DNA from: Thalassolituus alkanivorans
GTDB lineage: Bacteria; Pseudomonadota; Gammaproteobacteria; Pseudomonadales; Oceanobacteraceae
DNA length: 64,000 bases
Assembly (NCBI RefSeq): GCF_020447205.1
Contig: NZ_JAJAEL010000008.1
Location: 128,883-192,882 of the forward strand
Reading direction: 5' to 3'
This document shows, in pieces, positions 1-7,988 of this stretch. A program made the position numbers and the translations under genes. The stretch's first letter is position 1; each line of letters opens with the position of its first letter. The notes beneath the pieces were generated by a model that was not told the DNA's origin, did not search any database, and was given only the letters and a program-made list of their open reading frames with translations.

Positions 1-20
1 AGGTTATTCAGAGGTTTCTC

Positions 21-51
21 AGGGCCTGTTTAATGAGTGTTGACAGGCCCT
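21..51. terminator. inverted repeat upstream of the patatin-like gene
   Basis: Arms AGGGCCTGT (21-29) and ACAGGCCCT (43-51) are perfectly complementary around a 13-nt loop. No run of T follows directly on either strand. It may end transcription of a gene left of the window. Nothing else is recognisable in bases 1-126. Confidence 0.35.
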
Positions 52-126
52 TAGCATCTTTGCCCCTTAATTTTGTCATGCAGACAGGGTAGAAAGAGCA
101 CTTCCTGTGGTTCTGGAGCATGAGGC

Positions 127-1200
127 ATGAAGCCCGCTTTAAAAATCTTTGCCGGTCACGAAGCGCTGGCGCATATCCGCGCCAATGGTTTGCAGTCATC
201 CGATATCGAAATGATGCTGGGTGCTTCCGGCGGCCCCAAATGGTTATCGCTGGCGGCGATGGATCGTTACCTGCTGAGTGAATGGGTGCGCGGGCGCCAG
301 CAGCCTTTGCATGTACTGGGTACCTCAGCCGGTGCCTGGCGTATGGCCTGTTATGCGCAGAACGATCCGCTCGCGGCCCATGCGCGTCTGCAGGAGGCCT
401 ATATCAGCCAGCAATACGCCTCGGCCAAACCGACAGCACAGGAAGTGGCAGCGGTTTGTCGCCATATTCTGGATGTGATTCTTGGCGAAACCGGTACGCA
501 GGAGATCATCAATAACCCGGTGGTGCGTTATCACACGCTGGTGGCGCGCTGCCGTGGTCTGGCCGGAGCGGATCATAAGGTACCGCAAACGCTGGGGCTG
601 GCTGGCGCCATGACCGCCAACCTGTTCGCCCGCAGTGCCATGCGCCCGTGGATTGAGCGGGTGGTGTTTCATCATCCGCAGCGTGCGCCGATTGATCATT
701 ACCCGCATCTGCCGGCGCGCCATGTGACCTTAACCGAAGATAATCTGCAGCCGGCGATTCTCGCCAGTGGCGCGATTCCGCTGGTGATTGCCGGAGTACG
801 TAATATTCCCGGTGCACCGCGCGGTACTTACCGTGATGGCGGTATCACCGACTATCAGTTTGATTTACCGGTGCTGCCGGAGAAGGGCTTTGTGCTTTAT
901 CCGCACTATTTTGCCAAAGCCCCGAAAGGCGGCTGGTTTGATAAGAAGCTGCGCTGGCGCACGGCCTCGCGGGAGAATTATCGCCGCACGATCATTATTG
1001 CGCCGTCCTGGGAGTTTGCAGCGACGCTGCCCGGTGGGCGCATTCCTGACCTTGATGATTTTTACGATTACCCGGATTACGGCGAGCGCCGCCGGCGCTG
1101 GGATATCGCACTGGCAGCCTGTGAGCGGTTGGGAGATGAGCTGGCCGATATTGATCAGCAGCAGCGCTGGGCGGAAGTGGCAGAACCTCTGCCCTGGTGA
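127..1200 (+). CDS. patatin-like phospholipase family protein
   Basis: The 357-residue product has the patatin signature. There is a glycine-rich oxyanion-type segment GASGGPKW near residues 32-39, a nucleophile elbow GTSAG with Ser67, and a DGG motif with Asp237 as the expected dyad aspartate. Patatin-family proteins are Ser-Asp acyl hydrolases acting on membrane or storage lipids. No signal peptide or membrane helix is evident, so it is probably cytoplasmic. The start ATG has GGAG 8 bases upstream. It is a single gene that converges on the TonB-like gene, with a perfect hairpin between them. The substrate cannot be told from sequence. Confidence 0.85.
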   Translation: MKPALKIFAGHEALAHIRANGLQSSDIEMMLGASGGPKWLSLAAMDRYLLSEWVRGRQQPLHVLGTSAGAWRMACYAQNDPLAAHARLQEAYISQQYASAKPTAQEVAAVCRHILDVILGETGTQEIINNPVVRYHTLVARCRGLAGADHKVPQTLGLAGAMTANLFARSAMRPWIERVVFHHPQRAPIDHYPHLPARHVTLTEDNLQPAILASGAIPLVIAGVRNIPGAPRGTYRDGGITDYQFDLPVLPEKGFVLYPHYFAKAPKGGWFDKKLRWRTASRENYRRTIIIAPSWEFAATLPGGRIPDLDDFYDYPDYGERRRRWDIALAACERLGDELADIDQQQRWAEVAEPLPW

Positions 1201-1210
1201 GGTCGCTGGT

Positions 1211-1244
1211 GCCATACCAGTCTGTGCTAACAGACTGGTATGGC
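1211..1244. terminator. perfect 14-bp inverted repeat between convergent genes
   Basis: Bases 1211-1224 and 1231-1244 are exact reverse complements (GCCATACCAGTCTG arm) around a 6-nt loop. It sits between the stop of the patatin-like gene and the stop of the convergent TonB-like gene, so a bidirectional terminator is the natural reading. It lacks a flanking T tract on either side. Confidence 0.55.
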
Positions 1245-1253
1245 GGGCATATC

Positions 1254-2846
1254 TCAGAGTTTGAAGTCGTGGCTGACTTTAAGCTTCAGGCTGCTGTCGC
1301 TGAGTTCTGCAGGCAGCGGCGGGAAAGGAGCGTTCTGTTTGACGGCGTTGATTAATGCCTGAGTCAGTTCGCGGTGACGGTTGTTGCTGAGTTCTTTAAT
1401 CTCGCCCAGTTTACCGTCGCGCAGAATTTCCACCTGTAATTCCACCAGACCTTTTTTCTTCAGAATCTGAGCCGCTTTCGGATATTCAACCGCACTCAGA
1501 ATACGCTCACGCTGCACATCTTCGTAACTCTGACGCAGTTGTCCCTGTTGTGCCGGCGGCGCTTTTTTCACCTGCAGTGATTTGGGCGGCTGTGGCATCG
1601 CCATGGTTGGCTGTTCTGCCCCCTGCAGCGAGAAGCGGTAACTCACACTGAGCGGCCACTGCTGGCCTTCGAGATCGTCGTTGATACTGATCTTGCTGGC
1701 CGCACTCTGCACCGCACGCTGTACTTCGCTGACTAACAGCTTGGCGACACTGTCATCACGCGCGCGCAGGTTGAAGGTTTCACCGGCCCGGTTCAGCTCC
1801 AGATCCATTTCCACCAGACCTTCCTGGGCAAACTGTTTGGCCCAGGCCGGGTAGCTGACTTCGGCTTCCAGCTGGCGCTGTAACTGCCATTGCAGTTGCT
1901 GCAGGTAGTAGTCCTGTTCGGCGGCGAGAATGTCGGCGCTTTTCGCGGTGCTTTTACTGTTGCTGGCTTTGCTGCTGGCGGGTTTCTGCGCTTTGGCTAA
2001 ACGCTCTGCCTGAGCCTTGATGGCGGTAGCCTGGGCCTGACGCAGCTGCTCGGCGCGTTGCTTGGCCAGCTTCTCGGCGGCTTCACGTGCGGCGCGTTCT
2101 TCGGCCAGACGGCGGGCTTCAGCCTCGCGCTGTTTTCTGGCTTCCTGTTCGGCTTTTTCGGCTTCCAGTTCTGCAGCCCTTGCCTGTTGCTGCTGGCGTT
2201 CCTGTTCGGCTTGCTGAGCAGCGCGCTCGGCGTTGAGCCAGCCGGAATACAGCTGGTTGCGTGCGGCCGGGATTTCATGGGTCAGCAGCAGACGACGGTT
2301 TTGTTCGGCAGCGGCGGAGGTGTCCTGCTGCAGGATATGCTGGCGGAACTCGCGCGATGGCGGCAGTTTGCCGATCCAGGTATTGAGCAGGTAGTTAAAC
2401 AGTTCGACGCCGCTGCTCTCGATCACCAGTTCGCGGTTAAGCAGAACGCGGGTGTTGCCGCCGGGCTGATAATCGACACGGATTTCGTCATCGCGGTGCA
2501 GGTCGTCACGCGGAAACTGGGTAAATTCCATCACCGCCTGCTGTACCTGAGTATCGGCGCTGAGGTTATCGTTATTGATGGAGATATTGTTCTGCCACTG
2601 CTGTGCCCATTTACGTGGCGACCAGCGTTCGGTACTGACAATCAGCTGCATGCGTTTGGCAGTGTCAGGCGAGAGGATGGCGTCCGGGTCCTGTTCCGGA
2701 GCGGGCAGATAAAGACCGGCAACATAGTATTCGCGGGTCAGGTAGTAATAGGAAGCGCTGCCGTTGAGTACCAGTTCTGCGGCCTGTAACTGAGAGAACG
2801 GCAGGGTTCCGGTCAGTAAAGCGATCATCAGAAATGCTCGGATCAT
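1254..2846 (-). CDS. chalcone isomerase-like / coiled-coil / double TonB C-terminal protein
   Basis: The 530-residue product starts with a signal peptide (cleavage near QAA, about residue 23). Residues about 24-180 resemble the chalcone isomerase-like domain of bacterial periplasmic proteins. Residues about 200-290 are an Ala/Glu/Gln/Arg-rich segment expected to be a long helix. Two consecutive modules that look like TonB C-terminal (energy-transducer type) folds follow, near 325-400 and 450-528, each with a SYPAWA- or EYPKAA-type opening and a 'GLVE' strand. There is no N-terminal TM anchor of the usual TonB kind, so it is probably a periplasmic protein rather than a true ExbBD partner. SD AAGGATG precedes the ATG. 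The function is unknown. Confidence 0.7.
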   Translation of the reverse strand: MIRAFLMIALLTGTLPFSQLQAAELVLNGSASYYYLTREYYVAGLYLPAPEQDPDAILSPDTAKRMQLIVSTERWSPRKWAQQWQNNISINNDNLSADTQVQQAVMEFTQFPRDDLHRDDEIRVDYQPGGNTRVLLNRELVIESSGVELFNYLLNTWIGKLPPSREFRQHILQQDTSAAAEQNRRLLLTHEIPAARNQLYSGWLNAERAAQQAEQERQQQQARAAELEAEKAEQEARKQREAEARRLAEERAAREAAEKLAKQRAEQLRQAQATAIKAQAERLAKAQKPASSKASNSKSTAKSADILAAEQDYYLQQLQWQLQRQLEAEVSYPAWAKQFAQEGLVEMDLELNRAGETFNLRARDDSVAKLLVSEVQRAVQSAASKISINDDLEGQQWPLSVSYRFSLQGAEQPTMAMPQPPKSLQVKKAPPAQQGQLRQSYEDVQRERILSAVEYPKAAQILKKKGLVELQVEILRDGKLGEIKELSNNRHRELTQALINAVKQNAPFPPLPAELSDSSLKLKVSHDFKL

Positions 2847-2901
2847 GTATTCGCATCCTTGTTGAAATTAGGCGGGCAAGAATAAGACGAGTTGTGCTTA
2901 C

Positions 2902-2931
2902 AAAAAAGCCCCGGACGCATGCGTCCGGGGC
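2902..2931 (-). terminator. Rho-independent terminator of the porin/PstS-like operon
   Basis: Bases 2908-2931 form a perfect 24-nt palindrome (GCCCCGGACGCA and its complement). On the minus strand it is followed by six T (A at 2902-2907). It lies 6 bases past the stop of the PstS-like gene. Confidence 0.9.
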
Positions 2932-2936
2932 CAGTG

Positions 2937-3368
2937 TCAGTCTTTAATGGTGTAAAGCACCGCAACGCTGGCATCAACGGCATAGGCGTTGATGTAGCCA
3001 ATGGCGTTCAGATCGGCGGCAACGGCAGCCTTCATGGCATCAGCGTCACCGACTTCACGTGGCGGTTGCTTCTTGCCGGAGAAGATTGAACGTGACCAGT
3101 AAGCATGCAGCTGTGACGGGTTTTTGTTCAGAATTTTACGTCCGAACTTTTCGCGTACGCTGTCACCTTTGGCCAGATCGTAAGGCACGGCCGCAGTCCC
3201 ATCAGGAAACTTGCTGGCCTTACCCAGATAAATACGTTCGATCAGATCGGCATCGATACCCGTGTAGGTATTGTTATTCTTCAGATTGACGATCACAGCG
3301 ATGTCAGCCCAGCTTGCAGCGCTCAGGCTCAGCAGTGTGGTCATTCCCAGGGCTTTGATAAATTTCAT
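2937..3368 (-). CDS. short PstS-like periplasmic phosphate-binding-type protein
   Basis: The 143-residue product has a signal peptide ending near SWA. The mature part resembles the N-terminal lobe of PstS-like proteins (IERIYLGK segment, then a 'KFGRKIL' and 'YWSRSIFSGK' segment), as in the small stand-alone 'phosphate ABC transporter substrate-binding' family. It is about half the length of a real PstS, so it probably has one domain and may not serve an ABC importer. None is encoded nearby. It starts 13 bases after the porin stop, with GAGGAG lying in the porin 3' end, so the two are co-transcribed. A strong terminator follows. Confidence 0.7.
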   Translation of the reverse strand: MKFIKALGMTTLLSLSAASWADIAVIVNLKNNNTYTGIDADLIERIYLGKASKFPDGTAAVPYDLAKGDSVREKFGRKILNKNPSQLHAYWSRSIFSGKKQPPREVGDADAMKAAVAADLNAIGYINAYAVDASVAVLYTIKD

Positions 3369-3381
3369 GCGTATTAGCTCC

Positions 3382-4611
3382 TCAGAATACCAGCTGTAAT
3401 GCGGCGCGGTAGAGAGTTCCGGAGGCGCCTGGCAGGCCCTGATTGGTTTCCTCTATGTGGTGTGATGCTTCCAGTTTAAAGGCGGTCGCTTCATCCAGGT
3501 CGTAGCGCATACCGAGGGTGATACTTTCGTCTTCACCGCGCAGCATCATCATTTCCTGCACCTTGCCGACATCGCCGCCGTCGAGACGGTCACGCGAGGT
3601 AGAGTAGGTGGTGTGAATGGTCAGAGCGTCAAAACGCTTGGCCAGAGACGCCAGCCAGGCGAAGTTATCCACATACAGGCCGGAGTCGAAGTTGATGATT
3701 GCGGTCTCGGCGATAAAGCTCCAGTCACCGTTATCCCAGGTAGTTGCCAGGTTGTAGTAACGCGCTTTCTTGTCGTCGAAGTTGAACGTTTCCTTGGTTT
3801 CCTCACTCATGCTGTTTGTCAGCAGGGTGGCGGCGGTCTGGGCGATATCGATACGGCGGGCACCGCTGGCGGCCAGATCGTACAGGGCCTCATCCGGGGT
3901 TTTAGTACCTGTCCGTACATCGATCAGAGTCTGCATATCTGCGGCAGAATCCAGCGTCATCTGCGTCTGCTGCATACCAACACGCAGACCGAAATCACCC
4001 ATATACAGGTTCAGGGTAGCGCCGGCGAAGTTGTTCAGCTCGGACTCATAGGCTTCGTTAAACAACACGATTTCTTTGTCACGACGGCCGTAGTTCAGCT
4101 GAATCTGACCGTCGAAGCTGTCAAAACTGAAGCGTTTGATGATGTCGGCACCGTTGTAATCGGAGAACGGAATACCGTAAGCATCACCGGTTGGACGGAT
4201 CCAGTTATAGGCGTAGCCCACGTCGAGGAATTCGGAGTAGTAGAAGAACGGAATGCGCAGACGACCGAAACGGATATCGGTGCTGTCGTTCAGCGCGTGG
4301 CTGATAAAGGCCAGCGAGGTGCGTACCGCAAAATCTTCTTCACCTTTGGCGGTCAGCTGGATAGTGGCACTGGTGCGCTCGCTGATCTCTTTACTGATCT
4401 GCAGGCCCATCATGGTGTCGCGGTTGAAGAATTGCGGGCTGCCCGACTCATACGACTCAATGGTGATGTCGTCTTCGTCGAGGTAGTAAGCGCCGGCATT
4501 CAGAAAGCCATAAACGTTAAGGCCGTTATCAGCGATGGCCTGGCCTGCACTGCAAAGCAGTAACGCACAAGGCAACAGGCTCTTGGTGGTTGATAAAGTT
4601 CGGGTTCGCAT
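3382..4611 (-). CDS. putative outer-membrane porin
   Basis: The 409-residue product has a signal peptide (cleavage near AIA). The mature part alternates polar and aromatic residues as in a beta barrel and ends in Phe (…LQLVF), the usual BAM recognition signature. Early 'LNVYGFLNAGAYYLD' and 'FGRLRIPFFYYSEF' segments resemble porins of the OprO/DcaP or Gram-negative general porin type. I cannot name the substrate. It is first in an operon with the PstS-like protein, which hints at an anion or phosphate link, but that is only inference. SD GAGGA lies 7 bases before the ATG. Confidence 0.75.
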   Translation of the reverse strand: MRTRTLSTTKSLLPCALLLCSAGQAIADNGLNVYGFLNAGAYYLDEDDITIESYESGSPQFFNRDTMMGLQISKEISERTSATIQLTAKGEEDFAVRTSLAFISHALNDSTDIRFGRLRIPFFYYSEFLDVGYAYNWIRPTGDAYGIPFSDYNGADIIKRFSFDSFDGQIQLNYGRRDKEIVLFNEAYESELNNFAGATLNLYMGDFGLRVGMQQTQMTLDSAADMQTLIDVRTGTKTPDEALYDLAASGARRIDIAQTAATLLTNSMSEETKETFNFDDKKARYYNLATTWDNGDWSFIAETAIINFDSGLYVDNFAWLASLAKRFDALTIHTTYSTSRDRLDGGDVGKVQEMMMLRGEDESITLGMRYDLDEATAFKLEASHHIEETNQGLPGASGTLYRAALQLVF

Positions 4612-4730
4612 AGAGTCCTCCGTCAGTGAGGCGCGGATTCTAGCGTAAATGGTACGTTGGTTGGGGATTTGCTAAGACAATTTACCGAGAGATGAGTCAC
4701 AAAAATGTGTTTAGTTACATCCTGAGACAG

Positions 4731-4776
4731 CTGACGGCGGGCCGGACGCTGTTTGCCCGGCCACGCTGTCCGTCAG
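4731..4776. terminator. nested hairpin downstream of the BASS transporter
   Basis: Outer arms CTGACGG (4731-4737) and CCGTCAG (4770-4776) enclose inner arms GGCCGG (4740-4745) and CCGGCC (4757-4762). It lies 13 bases past the transporter stop on the minus strand. There is no T tract, so it may be an mRNA end-protecting hairpin rather than an intrinsic terminator. Confidence 0.4.
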
Positions 4777-4788
4777 GGAATATTCTCT

Positions 4789-5664
4789 TCAGGCCACCGC
4801 AACCTGGCGACGGTCGCGGCGTAAGACTGCAATGGTAAACAAACTGGCACTGACGAACATGATCAGACTGTAAACGCTGGGTGCGATCGACATTTCGGCG
4901 CTCTGCAGAATGCTGGTGGTGATCAGCAGGGCCAGAGTTCCGTTCTGTAAACCGACTTCAAGACTGATTGCACGTGCCTGTGCTTCGCTGTGCAGGAACC
5001 AGCGTCCGGCCAGATAGCCAAGACCCATGGTGCTGATGTTCAGCAGCAGTGCGGCAGGTCCGGCCTGCAGGGTAAAGCCGATCAGCTTATCGCCGAGGTT
5101 AATACAGATAGAGACGATCACCGCAACCAGCACAATCACAGAAAAACGTGTGATCAGCGGTTCCATACGGCGGGCAAACTGCTGCCATTTTGCGCGGATC
5201 GCCATACCGATCACCACCGGAATCACGGTAATAATCATCAGCTTGATCCAGGTGCTGACAATCGGCAGCTCAAAGTGTGAACCGGCATCGCTGTAATGGT
5301 TAATGGCCCAGACGCCGAGTAACGGAATGGTGAACGGCGTAATAAAACCAATCACCGCCGTCAGCGACACCGACAGGCCAACATCGGCTCGGGCGAGAAA
5401 ACTGTAAAGATTGGAGGTGGTGCCACCGGGGCAGAGAGCAAGAATAAACAGGCCGATGGCGATTTCGCCATGCAGACCGGTCACGGCGATGACCGCCATC
5501 GCGATCAGTGGCAGCAGTAACATCTGACAGAAGGCACCAATCAGAAAGCCTCTCGGCTGGCGGAATACACGACGGAAATCTTCCGGAGTCAGGCCGAGAC
5601 CAACGCCGACCATAATTAAAATCAGGGCGACCGGCAGGCCGATCTGAATAAGCGACTGCAACAT
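4789..5664 (-). CDS. bile acid:sodium symporter (BASS) family transporter
   Basis: The 291-residue product is very hydrophobic, with about nine to ten predicted membrane helices. It carries the family hallmark ALCPGGTTSN near residue 90, where the crossed helices bind Na+. BASS proteins import organic anions such as keto acids, pantoate or bile acids with sodium across the inner membrane. The start ATG codes MLQSLIQIGLPV. It is a single gene, and its neighbours do not indicate the substrate. The 176 bases upstream contain no other gene. Confidence 0.85.
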   Translation of the reverse strand: MLQSLIQIGLPVALILIMVGVGLGLTPEDFRRVFRQPRGFLIGAFCQMLLLPLIAMAVIAVTGLHGEIAIGLFILALCPGGTTSNLYSFLARADVGLSVSLTAVIGFITPFTIPLLGVWAINHYSDAGSHFELPIVSTWIKLMIITVIPVVIGMAIRAKWQQFARRMEPLITRFSVIVLVAVIVSICINLGDKLIGFTLQAGPAALLLNISTMGLGYLAGRWFLHSEAQARAISLEVGLQNGTLALLITTSILQSAEMSIAPSVYSLIMFVSASLFTIAVLRRDRRQVAVA

Positions 5665-5840
5665 ACTGAGTACTCTTGTTGTTATTCTGGTGATCAGACG
5701 TGGGCAGTCAGAGGTCTGCTCCGTACTGATCTTGTAATCAGCACGCTACCCTATGGTTGCAGTGGCGGCAACGGCTGTTCGTGTCACTAAGCCGGGAAGT
5801 TTGTAATTCTTTGTAGGCACCAGTGCGCTGTGCGGCTGTA

Positions 5841-6608
5841 TCAGCGGTGGCGGTAAAAGCCTTTTACCACACTCCAGAGATTAAAACCGGCCAGTGGGGA
5901 GCGCTGCACGCAGCGTTCGCGGGCCGTTTTTTTATCGGCAATTTCCGCGTATTTACTGGCCCAGAGTATCCAGTTGCCATCGGTGGTGGTGCTTTGCAGC
6001 AATTGCGGGAAACGCTGTTTTAACTGTGCCAGACAGTCTGTCTGTTCGCGGTGTTCTTTCCACAAATTCAGTACCAGCCAGCCGTGGGCCGATAAATGGC
6101 GTTCGCATAAATCGAGAAAGTCGCTCTGCAATACCAGCGGATCAAGGCCATCGGCCAGATACAGATCACAGATTAATAAATCGCACTGTCCCTGCTCGCT
6201 GTTGCGTAAAAATTCGGCGGCATCGCTGACATGGGTGCTCAGACGCTTGTCACGGGGCAGGGCAAAATACTGCTGCGCGATCTGAAATACTGCCTGACGG
6301 AGATCGACCGTCTGAATCGTTGCCTGCGGCAGCCAGTGGAACAGTGTGCTGGCCAGAGTACCGCCGCCGGTTCCCAGCAGCGTGATATTCGCCGGTGGTG
6401 TCGAGGCGTCGGATTGCATCAGCACGGCGACCATGGCACGGGCATATTCGTGCTGTAACTGCAGTGGCGCACTTTTCAGCTGGCAGCTTTGTTCGTCGGC
6501 GGTGCCAAAACTTAAATAGCGTTTATTGCCGTCGTCGAACACCAGAATGGGGCCGAATTCATCGTAACGCCGATGAATTTCGCGCCCCAGGTGAGAGAGT
6601 GAAATCAC
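5841..6608 (-). CDS. spermidine synthase-like methyltransferase-fold protein
   Basis: The 255-residue product has a Rossmann methyltransferase fold of the spermidine-synthase type. The glycine loop LGTGGGT lies near residue 77, an acidic 'TVDLRQ' strand follows, and a 'CDLYLADGLDP' segment stands where SpeE has DSTDPxGP. The catalytic aspartate environment is therefore altered, and aminopropyl transfer is doubtful. The true speE is at 32321. The start is GTG, 13 bases after the argA stop, so it is likely the last gene of the argE-argA operon. Its function is unknown. Confidence 0.7.
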   Translation of the reverse strand: MISLSHLGREIHRRYDEFGPILVFDDGNKRYLSFGTADEQSCQLKSAPLQLQHEYARAMVAVLMQSDASTPPANITLLGTGGGTLASTLFHWLPQATIQTVDLRQAVFQIAQQYFALPRDKRLSTHVSDAAEFLRNSEQGQCDLLICDLYLADGLDPLVLQSDFLDLCERHLSAHGWLVLNLWKEHREQTDCLAQLKQRFPQLLQSTTTDGNWILWASKYAEIADKKTARERCVQRSPLAGFNLWSVVKGFYRHR

Positions 6609-6621
6609 GGTTGCTTATTAC

Positions 6622-7926
6622 TCACAAGGATTTGAAAAATACCTTGGAATTACGCTGGAAGTTATACAGTTTCTGCCGCTCCTGCGGTAATTCGGTAACG
6701 GCACCGGCGACAAAACCATTTTCGATAAACCAGTGGGCGGTACGTGTGGTTAACACAAATAATTGTTTGTAATGACGCCGCTGGGCTTCCTGCTCAATCT
6801 GTTCGAGCAGACGCTGACCACGATTCGTACCACGATAATCGGCATGCACAGCCACACAGGCCAGTTCGGCTTTATCGTCGGAGTAAGGGTAGAGCGCCGC
6901 ACAGGCGGTGATCATGCCGTCGCGTTCAATCACATAAAAACGCTGAATTTCGTTTTCCAGTAATTCCCGTGAACGGCGCACCAGAATGCCCTGCTCTTCC
7001 AGCGGACGCAGTAATTCAAGAATACCAACCACATCGTCGCTTCTGGCATTACGCAGCTGATCGTAGGCGTATTGCGTGACCATGGTGCCACGCCCTTCGC
7101 GTGAGAATAATTCCTGCAGCAGGGCACCGTCGTCGGCGTAACTCAGCAGGTGTACCCGCGGCACGCCCTGACGCACGCTTTTTATCGCCGCTTCGGCATG
7201 GCAGCGCACTTCGCCTTTCCAGGCCTGCAGACGCGGTTCAAGATCCATGCAGGTTAATTCTTTAATCAGCTCGCCGTCGTCATCCAGCAATCCGGACTGC
7301 TCGCCCATAATAATTAATTTATCGGCGCGCAGTGCCACGGCGGTGTGCTGTGCTACGTCTTCAACCGTGAGGTTAAACATTTCGCCCGACGGCGAGTAAC
7401 CGGCCGATGACAGCAGCACGACGTTACGCTGTGCCAGTAATTCGCTGATGGCCTGATGTTCAATACGCCGCACCTCGCCGGTGTGCTGATAATCAACACC
7501 GTCAATCACGCCCAGTGGTTTGGCGGTGACGAAATTACCGCTGACCACACGGATGCGTGCGCCGTGCATCGGCGAGTTGGGTAAGCCGATTGACAGGCGT
7601 GATTCGACATCGGCTTTTACCATGCCGACTGCCGCTTTTACTGCATTTAAGGCTTCGCCATCGGTGATGCGTAAATCGTTGTGAAAACGACTCTGGATAT
7701 CCAGCTTGCTTAATACCGCATCAATCTGTGGTCGCGCGCCATGCACCAGTACCAGGCGTACACCAAGGCTGGTCAGCAGGGCGATGTCCTGCACCACATG
7801 ATTGAAATTGTCGTGCGCAATGGCATCGCCTTCGAACATGATGACGAAGGTTTTACCGCGGTGCGCATTAATGTACGGCGATGATTGACGGAACCATTGC
7901 ACGTAAGCGGTGGTATCTGGATTCAC
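6622..7926 (-). CDS. argA: amino-acid N-acetyltransferase (N-acetylglutamate synthase)
   Basis: The 434-residue product has the classical two-domain ArgA layout. An N-terminal amino-acid-kinase-like domain (LVLVHGARPQI near residue 60; regulatory arginine binding) precedes a C-terminal GNAT acetyltransferase domain ('HADYRGTNRGQRLL' acetyl-CoA loop near residue 370). It makes N-acetyl-L-glutamate from glutamate and acetyl-CoA, the first arginine step. The length matches the family (about 430-445). The start is GTG with AGGAG about 12 bases away, rather distant. It lies 62 bases downstream of argE on the same strand. Confidence 0.95.
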   Translation of the reverse strand: MNPDTTAYVQWFRQSSPYINAHRGKTFVIMFEGDAIAHDNFNHVVQDIALLTSLGVRLVLVHGARPQIDAVLSKLDIQSRFHNDLRITDGEALNAVKAAVGMVKADVESRLSIGLPNSPMHGARIRVVSGNFVTAKPLGVIDGVDYQHTGEVRRIEHQAISELLAQRNVVLLSSAGYSPSGEMFNLTVEDVAQHTAVALRADKLIIMGEQSGLLDDDGELIKELTCMDLEPRLQAWKGEVRCHAEAAIKSVRQGVPRVHLLSYADDGALLQELFSREGRGTMVTQYAYDQLRNARSDDVVGILELLRPLEEQGILVRRSRELLENEIQRFYVIERDGMITACAALYPYSDDKAELACVAVHADYRGTNRGQRLLEQIEQEAQRRHYKQLFVLTTRTAHWFIENGFVAGAVTELPQERQKLYNFQRNSKVFFKSL

Positions 7927-7988
7927 TCGGCTTTTTCACTCCTGAAACAGGTTTTTAATGTTGGCGTTGATTTAAGCATGAGCCGCGC

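Noticed and set aside
8..199. Minus-strand frame at the left edge
   Set aside because: It overlaps the well-supported patatin-like gene start and has no recognisable features.
3613..4563. A 316-codon plus-strand frame opposite the porin
   Set aside because: The Val/Gly/Gln-rich translation has no start signal and mirrors the porin codons.
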